36,809 bases of DNA from SAR324 cluster bacterium JCVI-SC AAA005 (GCA_000224765.2 AGAU01000378.1:1-36809); one strand, 5' to 3'; positions 27,343 through 35,936 are shown, numbered from the stretch's first letter. Program-made: numbers and translations. Notes: a model not told the origin generated them from the letters alone.

Positions 27343-28044
27343 ATACCTTATGCTTTTGAAAATAACCTCAATGAAATTGCTGGATCTGGAACCACAGGAA
27401 GTCCTTACAACCTGACCAATATTAATTTTCAAGAAGGGATCTTTGGAGGTGTCAAATATGCCTAAGGCTGTGGCTATGGCAAGTCTGTTTATTTTGACGA
27501 CACAACTGGATATTTGGAAAAAACACAGATTTCAATTTTGGGAATATTCAAACTTTAAATTCAAGAAATTTTACCGTTTCAATGTGGGTAAAACCGGATG
27601 GAGTCCTGAGCAGTTCACAGTCTGCACTTTCAACCCAAAATATATAATCAGATGACTGGGACGATGGCCTTCAAATTGACGTAGACAACCCTGACGGCAA
27701 CAATTACAAGCTGGGACAATGCTCCAGCGGGTGGCCCTAGAGCAGATCAAGCACGCATTTCAGATGAAACGGTAGTCACAGATTGGTCATTTATCACTGT
27801 AGTGCATCATGACAACAAAATAGCTGAATTCTATCGAAATGGTGTACTGGTTGGATCAGACTCCTCTTTCCCTGCGAAGTTTCATTTACTCAAGATTGGA
27901 ATCAATCGTGGTGGATGGCCTGGAAATCGAAATAGTGATACTGGTCACAATCTTTGGAAAGGCTACGTTGACGAAGTAAAGATCTATGGCAGAGCCTTGA
28001 GTCAGACCGAGGTAAATAACTTGTACAATAGAGACTATCCTTGA
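27343..28044 (+). pseudogene. Decayed third LamG module, formerly the C-terminus of the 25387 protein
   Basis: Immediately after the TGA at 27340-27342 the same frame reads PYAFENNLNEIAGSGTTGSP and GVKYA, then a TAA, then GYGKSVYFDDTTGYLEKTQ. These match the start of the two intact LamG modules. Later pieces are in other frames: WDDGLQIDVDNPDGNNYK, then DQARISDETVVTDWSFITVV and HLLKIGINRGG ... WKGYVDEVKIYGRALSQTEV up to a TGA at 28042-28044. At least two in-frame stops and two or more frameshifts are needed to explain it. No new start region is credible, although the last 80 codons remain open. Assembly error is possible but would have to recur several times. Confidence 0.8.
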
Positions 28045-28391
28045 AGACGTTGAGCTGGGATAGAGCTAGACCGACGAAAGTCACTAAACTTTATAAAATG
28101 CGTTAGTGCCAACTATCATAGCTCTAACTTAGCTTCACGTGCGCAACAGGCAAGGGATTCAAAAATGAATCCCTGTGCAAAACATCTTTTGAAGCATTCC
28201 CTTCTCTGTTGAGCATTATCTGTTCTGTAGTGTAAACCTACTATACAATCGCGGAAATGTCGCAAAAATCGTCATCATTTTCTTCGTAATCACTTTTTCA
28301 TATGGCTTTGTCTATCAAAGATAAGCCAGCAACTCTGGATGAGGGTTCATCAATGAATTTGCTGTTTAAAAAAGCTCTTTCTGACAATTTT
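28045..28391. other. Intergenic region between the LamG remnant and the methyltransferase
   Basis: No gene is supported in these 347 bases. They contain a perfect nine-pair hairpin, AGGGATTCA (28153-28161), loop AAAA, TGAATCCCT (28166-28174), without a T tract in either direction. It could contribute to termination from either side, but this is uncertain. Confidence 0.5.
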
Positions 28392-29015
28392 TCAAAGCAC
28401 AGTCAGCAATATCAGCTTACACTTCGAGCCTTCACTGAAGATGTAATCGATAGTTTGCAATTCGATTAGTTCAACTTGGCCCGATTGCTCCAACTCATTG
28501 AGCAGCCTCCCGAAATCACTTTTTAGCCAGAATTCATCACGCACTGTGAAACAGATCACTCCTCCTGTCTTGGTGACACGAACCATTTCCCGCAACGCTT
28601 TAGGCTGGACATGTCCAAGCGTGAAGGTCCCGATACAGATCACAGCATCATAGCTAGCTGTTTCATAATCCAACGGTTGGTTCAGATCCACCTGCTGGAG
28701 GTTCTGGTAGCACTGCTTGCTTTGGGCTTCTGCAAGCATTGACTCCGAATAATCCGCACCATCAATTTGGAACCTCCCCGCTTTCACCAAGAGTTGGCCG
28801 ACCAGTCCTGTTCCACAGCCCGCGTCCAGCACAACTGCTTCCTTGTTTAGAAGATATTTTCGCAATAAATCGACACTGCGCGCAGGCGCCTGGTAGCCAA
28901 AATTGTCTAGCAGATCCTGATCATAGGTTTTGGCCCAAACACCATAGGCTTCAGAGATATCTTGCAGGCTCTTAGCGTTGAGTACCTTGTCGTGGATTTC
29001 AGTTCGATGCCCCAT
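28392..29015 (-). CDS. Class I SAM-dependent methyltransferase
   Basis: The product is 207 aa. Motif I VLDAGCGTGLVGQLLVKAG binds SAM, followed by GADYSESMLAEAQ (acidic end of strand 2), SYDAVICIGTFTLGHVQPKA and MVRVTKTGGVICFTVRDEFW. The N-terminal AYGVWAKTYDQDLLDNFGYQ and the overall layout resemble the METTL27/WBSCR27-like group, whose substrates are not established. A GAGGA ribosome-binding site lies about seven bases before the ATG. The flanking genes give no clue to function. Confidence 0.88.
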   Translation of the reverse strand: MGHRTEIHDKVLNAKSLQDISEAYGVWAKTYDQDLLDNFGYQAPARSVDLLRKYLLNKEAVVLDAGCGTGLVGQLLVKAGRFQIDGADYSESMLAEAQSKQCYQNLQQVDLNQPLDYETASYDAVICIGTFTLGHVQPKALREMVRVTKTGGVICFTVRDEFWLKSDFGRLLNELEQSGQVELIELQTIDYIFSEGSKCKLILLTVL

Positions 29016-29445
29016 TCAGTGTTCCTCTATTTTAAATTCACAAACAATGTGACCCCGGGTCAGGGGTACAGGCTTAACTTAGCACTAGGTCTGGCCCAAA
29101 TGGAACAGTGATTGGATCGGCCTTTCCCTGTTTGAAGATAGCTTGTTCCAGTCTTCATAAAATCTACATATTCTCTCCCCAATTTCCCCATATTTTTCTC
29201 CTATGTTGTAAGGAAGCCATTAGGAAATCAATTCCCAGGGTTCTTCAGATGCGCTCCTGCCCCCTTTAATAACTTTGGTAGGAATGCTTTTTTGGCAAAA
29301 TTGCTACTTTATTTGCAATTCCGAATTATTTTTCATGAATTATGCAGCTTGGCGTTTAGCAAAAAAGAAGGGTTCTTTCCCATTTTGAAGAAAATGGTTC
29401 TTTAGCCATAGCCTGAAAAAGATTGCAAGGCCTAAAGGATAGTTG
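29016..29445. other. Intergenic region between the methyltransferase and the CIRCE-controlled gene
   Basis: About 430 bases with no gene I can support. It must hold the methyltransferase promoter (minus strand) near 29016. I see no RNA gene or mobile-element ends. Confidence 0.5.
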
Positions 29446-29484
29446 TTGACAAATTTGTTAGCACTTGCTCTCATGGAGTGCTAG
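29446..29484 (+). promoter_or_regulatory. CIRCE (HrcA operator) overlapping a sigma70 promoter
   Basis: TTAGCACTT (29458-29466), nine bases, GAGTGCTAG (29476-29484) matches the CIRCE consensus TTAGCACTC-N9-GAGTGCTAA at 16 of 18 positions. A perfect -35 TTGACA (29446-29451) lies upstream; 17 bases later TCTCAT (29469-29474) could serve as -10. CIRCE therefore covers the promoter core, as in heat-shock operons repressed by HrcA. The next gene starts 28 bases downstream and is not a chaperone. Confidence 0.82.
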
Positions 29485-29511
29485 TAATAAATTTTTCCAA
29501 AAGAGGTGACG

Positions 29512-29754
29512 ATGAAAAAGAGAAACGACTCATCACGGAGTGAGTTTGTGTTCGAAGATGAGACTTGGAGGGAAGATAGTGCAAAAGAGCGCCAGCATGC
29601 AAAGATTCAGGCAGCTGTGCAGCACTTTTTGAACAAAGGGAGAGAAATTGAGATCCTTCCTCCACAGCCAGATCGGGAATCACGCAATGTGCAGGCTGAC
29701 CACTGGGGTGGGGCGTATGAAGAATTCGATGACGTCCTCACCAGTCTGAACTAG
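29512..29754 (+). CDS. Small charged cytoplasmic protein, probably heat-shock regulated
   Basis: The product is 80 aa, with no signal peptide or membrane segment. It opens with a strongly charged stretch (KKRNDSSRSEFVFEDETWRE), followed by a predicted helix KIQAAVQHFLNKG and a conserved-looking REIEILPPQPD, and ends acidic (YEEFDDVLTSLN). The ATG at 29512 has AAGAGG five bases upstream; a GTG at 29506 is an alternative. I do not recognise the family. It is the only gene directly downstream of the CIRCE element and is followed by a hairpin, so it appears monocistronic. Confidence 0.7.
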   Translation: MKKRNDSSRSEFVFEDETWREDSAKERQHAKIQAAVQHFLNKGREIEILPPQPDRESRNVQADHWGGAYEEFDDVLTSLN

Positions 29755-29765
29755 GCTAAAAGCTT

Positions 29766-29794
29766 GCTGAATCATCAGGTTCTGATGATTCAGC
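29766..29794. terminator. Perfect 13-bp hairpin between convergent genes
   Basis: GCTGAATCATCAG (29766-29778), a three-base loop and CTGATGATTCAGC (29782-29794) form a perfect stem 11 bases after the 80-aa gene and between convergent genes. There is no T run on the plus side; on the minus side AAGCTTTT follows. It is probably a bidirectional terminator. Confidence 0.6.
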
Positions 29795-29835
29795 GGCGCA
29801 AGAAAACGCATAGAGAACGCTCGCGTCCTACGGTT

Positions 29836-30543
29836 TCAGAACCCCATGTAGAAACCAAAGAAAGTTCCAACACCCCCTAGCTCTAGAGTCTTGTTGCGAG
29901 ATTCGACAGTGAGTGGGGCGCGAATGTAGTACTGTGAAAGCATGACCCCATATTCTCCGGAAGGAAAGCGAATCCCCCATTTATAGTAGTAAGGTTCCAA
30001 AACTTCACCAAAAACTACCGAATAGTTATTGGTCCCGTCACTCTCAACAAGATATTCTTCAACCTTACTCAGATAGTTTCCAGTACCAACTCCGATAAAT
30101 GGATAGAAGAAGCCGAAGCGACCATAGAGGCTTAGTCCGTAGAGTAGACCAATGGTTTCCGTGGTGATGCGACTTCCCCCGCCGAATCGATACTCTTGGT
30201 TGTAGTTCGGGAGTAAGAAAACGCCGCTAGGTGGGTCGTTCTGAGCAATACCCGAGAGTAGATCAATGCTGAATCCGATACCCAAATAGCCATTGACTCG
30301 ATAGTATTCGAATGAGATCACCGTAGGTTCCACTCTAGGGTCATAGGAAACCGCCCCGTAATCGCTTTCCATCACACTTAGATAATCACTATCAGCAGCA
30401 AATGGTGGTGCATTACGTTTGGTGTCAATGCTACCGTACTGAAGTGAAGTGAAGTAGAAGGTCTGCTCTACAGCTTGCGCCGTGTTAACCATAACGGACC
30501 AAATTAGCAAGAGCAGGCTCCAGTGAATGACTTGCCTCACCAT
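29836..30543 (-). CDS. Predicted outer-membrane beta-barrel protein
   Basis: The product is 235 aa. It has a signal peptide (hydrophobic core then NTAQA-VEQTFYF). The mature part alternates short amphipathic strands with turns, is rich in Tyr, Gly and Phe (LLYGLSLYGRFGFFYPFIGV, GTFFGFYMGF) and ends in the C-terminal Phe typical of barrel proteins recognised by BamA. Length suits an eight- to ten-strand barrel. The family is not recognised. Its ATG lies seven bases inside the end of the upstream barrel gene, indicating coupled expression. Confidence 0.75.
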   Translation of the reverse strand: MVRQVIHWSLLLLIWSVMVNTAQAVEQTFYFTSLQYGSIDTKRNAPPFAADSDYLSVMESDYGAVSYDPRVEPTVISFEYYRVNGYLGIGFSIDLLSGIAQNDPPSGVFLLPNYNQEYRFGGGSRITTETIGLLYGLSLYGRFGFFYPFIGVGTGNYLSKVEEYLVESDGTNNYSVVFGEVLEPYYYKWGIRFPSGEYGVMLSQYYIRAPLTVESRNKTLELGGVGTFFGFYMGF

Positions 30544-31682
30544 CTCAACCCCGCATCAAAAAAGACAACGAAGTCAGTCTCGTTCCCACGATTACTGTAA
30601 TCCTGTACAAAGCCAGTGTCGAACTGAAGATTGTAGATTTGAATCTTGTAACCAACCATGATCAATGCGGTAGACGCCTGTAAGTTGTAGTTGCGAACCT
30701 CCTCGGGAATCGATGAAGATGGATCTCCTTCTGCTGGAAAAATGCTGGTTTGAATCACATTCTGGATGACCAGAGACTGATTGGAGAACATCATCCACTC
30801 GAGGCTGATGAAACGGTGGAAAACCGAATCGGAGACCCAGGATGGGTTTTCCCCAAAACTTGTCATTCCCTGCCCAAAGTAGACAAACCAAGGATCAAAA
30901 CCCTTGGAAAATGTAAACATGTAGCCCCGGTCATCAGCCCCAGAACTGACCTGACCTCCATCTGTCTTCTCACCATTGGCGACTTTGTAGTTCAGTTTAA
31001 GTGTAAAGGCTGGTATGATCCGGCCACCCTCCCAGAGATTCCACTTGATTCCCAAGCTGGTGTCTCCACGCATCCCAAGGAAGGTGTCACCATAGATTGG
31101 GGAATCATCTGCAACAAGCAACTCTCCATTGCGAGCTACATAATAGCCAAATTTGTTGCGATCTGAGTATTCTCGATAGGCACCCTCTTGTTCTCCATCT
31201 GAGACACCAACTATTCCGTGAAAAGCTTCTACGTATTCGTCCATAATACCTCCTGCCAAGGTCAGGAAGGGCAATTCAACTGACAATTCAATAGATGGTG
31301 TGAAGCCGTACTTGAAACGGAAGTTTTGGCGGTAGCTCTCCACGTCCATGTACAGGCCCAAATTTGGCACTACCTGGCCTGTATCTGCGCTGTTGAAATC
31401 ACTGGCAACAATTCCCCGGTCATATTCGGTTTTGGTGATTTGCTGAGTACTACCCTGAGTATTGACAAAGGTGTTCGCCATCGAGAAGCTGTAACTAGTA
31501 AGCGCTTCTCCATCTGGTAAGGTGGCTGTGTTTTCTGGATACATCCACAAGTAGGCGTGAGTCACCGGGTAGTGGTTCCGGACTTCCAAAGGGCCAAGGC
31601 CTGCATTACGAGTCCGTGCGGGCAACGTAGACGCTGCGAGCAAAAAGATGAGCAATAAACTGGGGAAGGCAAGTCGATTCAT
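30537..31682 (-). CDS. Predicted outer-membrane beta-barrel, DUF3187-like
   Basis: The product is 381 aa. A signal peptide (LLIFLLAASTLPART) is followed by GPLEVRNHYPVTHAYLWMYP and SYSFSMANTFVN, which resemble the start of DUF3187 proteins. The remainder shows repeated strand-like blocks and ends VVFFDAGLRW with a C-terminal aromatic. It was probably inserted by the Bam machinery; the function is unknown. It overlaps the 235-aa barrel gene by seven bases. Upstream, about 100 bases separate it from the divergent XRE-repeat gene. Confidence 0.75.
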   Translation of the reverse strand: MNRLAFPSLLLIFLLAASTLPARTRNAGLGPLEVRNHYPVTHAYLWMYPENTATLPDGEALTSYSFSMANTFVNTQGSTQQITKTEYDRGIVASDFNSADTGQVVPNLGLYMDVESYRQNFRFKYGFTPSIELSVELPFLTLAGGIMDEYVEAFHGIVGVSDGEQEGAYREYSDRNKFGYYVARNGELLVADDSPIYGDTFLGMRGDTSLGIKWNLWEGGRIIPAFTLKLNYKVANGEKTDGGQVSSGADDRGYMFTFSKGFDPWFVYFGQGMTSFGENPSWVSDSVFHRFISLEWMMFSNQSLVIQNVIQTSIFPAEGDPSSSIPEEVRNYNLQASTALIMVGYKIQIYNLQFDTGFVQDYSNRGNETDFVVFFDAGLRW

Positions 31683-31781
31683 TTGTGGAGATGCCGTCAG
31701 CGAGAAGGTAGTGAATTCCGGCAGAAAAGATCTTGTCGGGCAATCAAGACCTGTACCAATTCATTGGAACAAGAGAGGTTC

Positions 31782-32747
31782 GTGGCCAAGCTCAATGAAA
31801 TGATCAAAGAATTCCGACTCTCTATTGATCAAAGTGTAGAGGCTATCGCTCTACTGATGCAGATGGACCCAGATGACTATGCACGCCTGGAGGAAGATTG
31901 GATTCCACCAGCTGATATTCTCCATCGTCTGTGTACCCTTTTTGAGTGGAATTACCAGGACATTAGCCGACTGGCACTAAATACTCCGCAGGCCCGCCAA
32001 ACATCGGCAATAGAAGGAAGCAGAGCACGAGCCACTTTCGGTGAACAGTTGCAAGCTGAGCGCTTGGCCGTCGGGCAAACCCTGGAGGGACTATCAACAC
32101 TGCTTGGGATTCCCGTAGACTATTATCAGGCTTTGGAAGATGGTGTTATTCCTCAAGATGAGTTATTGCGCAAGATCTGCTCAATGTTTGAGTGGAATTA
32201 CCGCCAGGTGCGACAGCGCCTGATCACCTCAACGAATCCGAGTTTTGGAGGCTACCAACCCCCACTATCTGCTAGAGACATCCGCAATCGTTTTCCTAAC
32301 AAGCCAGAAACTCCAGAGTGGAATGAGCCTCCTCCAGAAAATCGATTCAACTTGGGAGAAAGACTTCGAGAAGCACGGGAGGAATTTGGCCAACCTTCAG
32401 AAGCATTGGCTTTGCTGCTGCAGATTTCTACAGAATTGTATGAAGAGATTGAGCAGGATCTCACCAGACCAAGTCCGGAACTCCTGCGTCAAATCTGTGC
32501 CCTTTTTGAGTGGAACTACAATGAAGTAGTTCACCAATTCCGACACCAAAATCGTCAACTTTGGCAGCCTGCCATCACTCGGCTGAACAATCTGGAACCT
32601 CATCGTGTCCAGAAATTGCAGGGTCTCCAAGACGAAATTGCCATTGGTTGGAGGGATCTGAACCAGGAGCAACAGGATGCCTTGCTCTCTCAGCTGGAAC
32701 TGGTTCGGGACACCGTCGACCGTTGGAAACTCAAGAACTCTCTCTGA
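31782..32747 (+). CDS. Protein built from three XRE/HTH-like repeats
   Basis: The product is 321 aa, soluble and with no signal peptide. Three repeats, near residues 10-60, 90-140 and 215-265, share a Cro/C1-like helical pattern: SVEAIALLMQMDPDDYARLE, then LEGLSTLLGIPVDYYQALED, then SEALALLLQISTELYEEIEQ. Each closes with the same tag: CTLFEWNYQDI, CSMFEWNYRQV, CALFEWNYNEV. Linkers between them are Pro/Arg-rich. The putative recognition helices are acidic, so DNA binding is uncertain and a protein-interaction role is possible. The GTG at 31782 follows GAGAGG and leaves about 100 bases for divergent promoters; a TTG at 31683 would extend into the neighbour's start, and an ATG at 31800 is possible. 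It is followed after 11 bases by a barrel gene. Confidence 0.72.
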   Translation: MAKLNEMIKEFRLSIDQSVEAIALLMQMDPDDYARLEEDWIPPADILHRLCTLFEWNYQDISRLALNTPQARQTSAIEGSRARATFGEQLQAERLAVGQTLEGLSTLLGIPVDYYQALEDGVIPQDELLRKICSMFEWNYRQVRQRLITSTNPSFGGYQPPLSARDIRNRFPNKPETPEWNEPPPENRFNLGERLREAREEFGQPSEALALLLQISTELYEEIEQDLTRPSPELLRQICALFEWNYNEVVHQFRHQNRQLWQPAITRLNNLEPHRVQKLQGLQDEIAIGWRDLNQEQQDALLSQLELVRDTVDRWKLKNSL

Positions 32748-32758
32748 TGCGTCCCTAA

Positions 32759-33781
32759 ATGCGCGTGATTCTTTGCTGTTTTCTGTTCTTAGTTGCGGGA
32801 TTCTCAGCCCAGGCACAATGGCTTCAGGTCCGTTCTTCCGCACCATCGACGGCTCTACGTCTGTTCAGCTATCAGCAGGTTGATTTTGGGAAGAGTGGAG
32901 TGAGTGCTGACAATGGTACGCAGCTCGAAGAGACTCAGTTTGGACTACAGAGCCAGTACAGAGTTCTCAATCTCTACCTCCTGTCTCTTTTCCGAGAAGA
33001 TCTTCAACTGAGTTACTCCCAACCGAACTTACTAGCTAGTGAACTTGATCATAATGGCCAACTAGGTCTCAGCGGGAATGATCTGCCCACCGAACTGCAT
33101 AGTGAGGGCTGGCGAGGATTTCTGCCGCTGCCGTTGGGTGAGAGTGCTCTCATCATCCGTGGAGGCTATCGGATCGCCAGCGACCGACGTGATTTGAGCA
33201 ACGAGGACTATCACTCTCATGTCTCTATGCTTTTCTATCCTCAGGCTGGAGCCTCTGATCGTTGGGCGTTTGGGGCGTTTCAGCAGGTTTACCTTGGAGA
33301 AATTAGCGACATTACTCCCCTTGCTCAGTACGAGAGCAATTCAGGTTCTCTGGCTTGGTCTGTTGGTTTTTTGCACCTGCCAGGCTCTTATGATCCCCCT
33401 GTACTGCCCTACTTTGGTGTGTCCACAAGTTGGATTGCCAACTTTGAACTCGAGTTAGTTTACCCGAGGAGATTGGCGATCGGCTTGAGACCATTTGCCG
33501 GGGTGGGACTTCGTTTAGAATTTGATGATTCCACAACCCGCTATCGACTTGCCCGGTTGGATCCGTGGGAGGGTAATGTCCTGACCCTAGACCAATTCCG
33601 CCAGCAGTTCACCCTTGATCTACACCTGCTGACTAATATTGAACTGCAGCTAGGAGTAGGTAAAGTCACTCGTCGCAAGCTCACCTTGAATGATGCACCT
33701 TTGGAAAATGAGTTGGGCAAGGTAGATGTGGACGACAGCGACCTCAACCAACTGGGAGCTAGCTTGATCATAAACTTCTGA
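32759..33781 (+). CDS. Predicted outer-membrane beta-barrel protein
   Basis: The product is 340 aa. The signal peptide (VILCCFLFLVAGFSAQA-QWLQ) is followed by strand-like segments throughout (LQSQYRVLNLYLLSLF, ALIIRGGYRIAS, LRPFAGVGLRLEF) and a final LGASLIINF with C-terminal Phe. This fits an outer-membrane barrel of perhaps 12-14 strands, possibly of the DUF6268-like kind, but I cannot name it firmly. It begins 11 bases after the XRE-repeat gene and has a weak ribosome-binding site, so it is probably co-expressed with that gene. Confidence 0.72.
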   Translation: MRVILCCFLFLVAGFSAQAQWLQVRSSAPSTALRLFSYQQVDFGKSGVSADNGTQLEETQFGLQSQYRVLNLYLLSLFREDLQLSYSQPNLLASELDHNGQLGLSGNDLPTELHSEGWRGFLPLPLGESALIIRGGYRIASDRRDLSNEDYHSHVSMLFYPQAGASDRWAFGAFQQVYLGEISDITPLAQYESNSGSLAWSVGFLHLPGSYDPPVLPYFGVSTSWIANFELELVYPRRLAIGLRPFAGVGLRLEFDDSTTRYRLARLDPWEGNVLTLDQFRQQFTLDLHLLTNIELQLGVGKVTRRKLTLNDAPLENELGKVDVDDSDLNQLGASLIINF

Positions 33782-33813
33782 AAGTTTTCCAGCCTGATCG
33801 ACTTGCTAAGCAA

Positions 33814-33844
33814 CCCACAATGAAGATAAGTTGTGGGAGTTTTC
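33814..33844 (+). terminator. Possible terminator after the barrel gene
   Basis: CCCACAA (33814-33820) pairs with TTGTGGG (33831-33837) around a ten-base loop, followed by AGTTTTC. The stem is short and the T tract brief. It would separate the XRE/barrel pair from the next gene. Confidence 0.45.
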
Positions 33845-33890
33845 TGAATCTCTTCAATAACCCCCATCTAGCCAAAAAAAGAGAGACATC

Positions 33891-35009
33891 ATGGGAATGT
33901 TCGACAACCTCGACAACCAACCTTCAAAGCAAACTCCCACCCCACAAAAAAAAGGTGGTGGGGACATTGATTGGAAAGCAGAACTGCTCTCTTGGAAAGG
34001 AGCATTAGGTGTTGTGGTGCTACTGGGAGTAGGTTGGCTGATCTTCGGAGGGAGTGAGCCAGATCGCAATGATGTTGTCAACTACAGCAACAGCAATGTA
34101 CCGATTGGTGTGAGCGATACCTTGAACGAAGAAGCTGTGAATCGACTTGGAGTGGATTTGACCGATAATCTCGATCCACAGCTGATACCGGTAGTTGTGG
34201 CAGAGGCAATGAAGGAAGCAACGGAAGCTGGGGTCAGTGAAGCAGATTTTATTCCTTCACTGGTCAGCAAAATTTCCAACAAGATTCGGGATATCAGCAC
34301 AATTGATTTGAACGCAGATGGTCTGGCCGACCCGATTCTTGTAATGCCGGCAAGTGCCTCGTCTGATCAGGAATTCATCCAATTCTCGATCAAGGTGCCT
34401 GATCCAGCCGAAGTAAGTGAATTACCACCTGGGAGTGACCAGGAGGCCTGGCGAGACATCGCTGAGAACAAGTCTATTGAGATCATGACAGCCTCAGCTA
34501 CTAAGAATGCCCAGGATGAGCTTTCTATGCAGTCGGCACCTAACCCTCAGATGTACAATTCCAGTCCAGCGCCTTATTATCACTATTCTTCCCCAGGACT
34601 GGGAACGATTCTGTTGACCTCAATGATGATGAGTGCGCTATTCACCCCCCCTATGGGATATGGAGGATACTATGGCGGTCCTCCAAGAAACGTATCAACT
34701 GTTCAAAGCCAGCGCTCAGGTGCCACTTCCTCCATGGCTTCTTCCAATCCATCACAAAATACTGTGAAGAACAGCAAGGGACAGTCAGTTGGTCAATCAA
34801 ATTTCAAGAAAGTTCCACCCAAGTCACTGAATCAGGTAAAGACGGCTCAGTTCCGTTCCAAGAGTAATACAGCAACGGCCAATCGATCTGGTGGGTTTGG
34901 TAGCGCAAAAAAATCTGGTTCCAGTGCAGTACAAAAACCTAGGGTTTCAGCACCCCGGAGAACCATGCCCAAGCGTAGATCCGGTGGATTTGGTAGGAGA
35001 AAACGCTAA
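33891..35009 (+). CDS. Single-pass membrane protein with a basic Gly/Ser-rich tail
   Basis: The product is 372 aa. It has a soluble polar N-terminus, one membrane helix (about 39-53, ALGVVVLLGVGWLIFGG) and a folded-looking acidic part to about 210 (DNLDPQLIPVVVAEAMKEAT, DLNADGLADPILVMPAS). A second weakly hydrophobic patch follows (LGTILLTSMMMSALF). The long low-complexity tail from about 270 is rich in Ser, Gln, Gly, Lys and Arg and ends with repeated RSGGFG motifs and RRKR. The tail is RGG-like or resembles the glycine-rich ends of some envelope proteins. The family is not recognised. The stop lies two bases before the stop of the converging 70-aa gene. Confidence 0.68.
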   Translation: MGMFDNLDNQPSKQTPTPQKKGGGDIDWKAELLSWKGALGVVVLLGVGWLIFGGSEPDRNDVVNYSNSNVPIGVSDTLNEEAVNRLGVDLTDNLDPQLIPVVVAEAMKEATEAGVSEADFIPSLVSKISNKIRDISTIDLNADGLADPILVMPASASSDQEFIQFSIKVPDPAEVSELPPGSDQEAWRDIAENKSIEIMTASATKNAQDELSMQSAPNPQMYNSSPAPYYHYSSPGLGTILLTSMMMSALFTPPMGYGGYYGGPPRNVSTVQSQRSGATSSMASSNPSQNTVKNSKGQSVGQSNFKKVPPKSLNQVKTAQFRSKSNTATANRSGGFGSAKKSGSSAVQKPRVSAPRRTMPKRRSGGFGRRKR

Positions 35010-35011
35010 TC

Positions 35012-35224
35012 TCAGTTGATAGGCTCCTGTGCGTCTGGAGGATTTTCTGGAGCCTTTGCCTGACGTTCCTGTACACTTCGAGTCAGTACTTCGGCCAAGC
35101 GCAGAGCCTCCCGTTCGGTCATTTCGATGGAGGTGACCTTCAGGACTCTCCCCATTCTCGACTTGATCGAGAGTTGAACGCCTTCCTTACTCGGACCAAC
35201 CTCGAATTCGAAGTCAACTTCCAT
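35012..35224 (-). CDS. Small hypothetical protein after ispF
   Basis: The product is 70 aa. The ATG at 35224 is preferred over a start at 35296 because the longer form reads through ispF into a Cys/Arg-rich stretch. It begins with strands ([20 protein letters not shown]), continues with a predicted helix [18 protein letters not shown] and ends in an acidic Pro-rich tail. It overlaps the ispF end by 11 bases, so translation is probably coupled. No family is recognised. Confidence 0.6.
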   Translation of the reverse strand: MEVDFEFEVGPSKEGVQLSIKSRMGRVLKVTSIEMTEREALRLAEVLTRSVQERQAKAPENPPDAQEPIN

Positions 35225-35714
35225 AACTTTTCTTCCAGGAAACAGATTGCAGCAAAACGACTGCCTCCGCCGCGATACCCTCTTCGCGCCCCACAAATCC
35301 TAAGCGTTCTGTAGTGGTCGCTTTAACTGAGATTTGTCCCACAGAGACTTGAAGATCTTCTGATAAATTTTTACACATCTCCTGAATGTAAGGACGCAGC
35401 TTGGGACGCTGAGCTCGTATTGTACAGTCTAAGTTGCCTACTGTGAAGCCAATTTCGCGAACCTTTTCATGCACGTGACGCAACAGTTGGCGGCTATCTG
35501 CCCCTCGATAGCATTCATCAGAATCGGGAAAGTGCTGACCAATATCTCCCAAGGCCAGGGCGCCTAAGAGAGCATCCATCACTGCATGGAGCAAGACATC
35601 TGCATCAGAGTGTCCCTGCAATCCTTTCTCATGCGGAATTTTCAGTCCTCCAAGGATGAGCGGTCGTCCTTCCACCAGAGCATGAACGTCAAAGCCAGTG
35701 CCAATGCGCCACAT
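35214..35714 (-). CDS. ispF: 2-C-methyl-D-erythritol 2,4-cyclodiphosphate synthase
   Basis: The product is 166 aa, near the usual 155-160. It catalyses ring closure of CDP-methylerythritol 2-phosphate to MEcPP with CMP release, in the MEP isoprenoid pathway. The metal site is visible in GFDVHAL (Asp, His) and [20 protein letters not shown], the signature [18 protein letters not shown] follows, and the C-terminal [20 protein letters not shown] is intact. The ATG at 35714 gives the family N-terminus ([11 protein letters not shown]); an in-frame TTG at 35726 overlaps the upstream stop and is an alternative. No ispD lies next to it, unlike many proteobacteria. Confidence 0.97.
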   Translation of the reverse strand: MWRIGTGFDVHALVEGRPLILGGLKIPHEKGLQGHSDADVLLHAVMDALLGALALGDIGQHFPDSDECYRGADSRQLLRHVHEKVREIGFTVGNLDCTIRAQRPKLRPYIQEMCKNLSEDLQVSVGQISVKATTTERLGFVGREEGIAAEAVVLLQSVSWKKSYGS

Positions 35715-35722
35715 TCCCTGAC

Positions 35723-35926
35723 TCAATATCTCGGAGGTTCCTGGGCACTAAGCCACCCAAGAGCCAAGGCAACAATCATTGCCAAAGAACTGAGCAGATC
35801 CCCCGTTGCCAAGTACCAGATCACCAGAAAAGCAACAGGAGCCCCGTATCGGAGGGGTGGGCTCCTGCGAAAGATTCGGACAATTTGACCGAAGGCTCGG
35901 TTGGCGTCATTGAAAAGGTTTTCCAT
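35723..35926 (-). CDS. Small membrane protein upstream of ispF
   Basis: The product is 67 aa. The ATG at 35926 follows AGGAGA, with four bases between, and is preferred over an upstream in-frame start. An amphipathic N-terminus ([20 protein letters not shown]) precedes two short hydrophobic segments ([28 protein letters not shown]). It lies 10 bases after the metallopeptidase-like gene. The function is unknown. Confidence 0.68.
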   Translation of the reverse strand: MENLFNDANRAFGQIVRIFRRSPPLRYGAPVAFLVIWYLATGDLLSSLAMIVALALGWLSAQEPPRY

Positions 35927-35936
35927 GCTTCTCCTG

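Noticed and set aside
27443..27655. Small independent gene within the LamG remnant
   Set aside because: The frame is a by-product of decay; homology to LamG is in other frames and its translation matches nothing recognisable.
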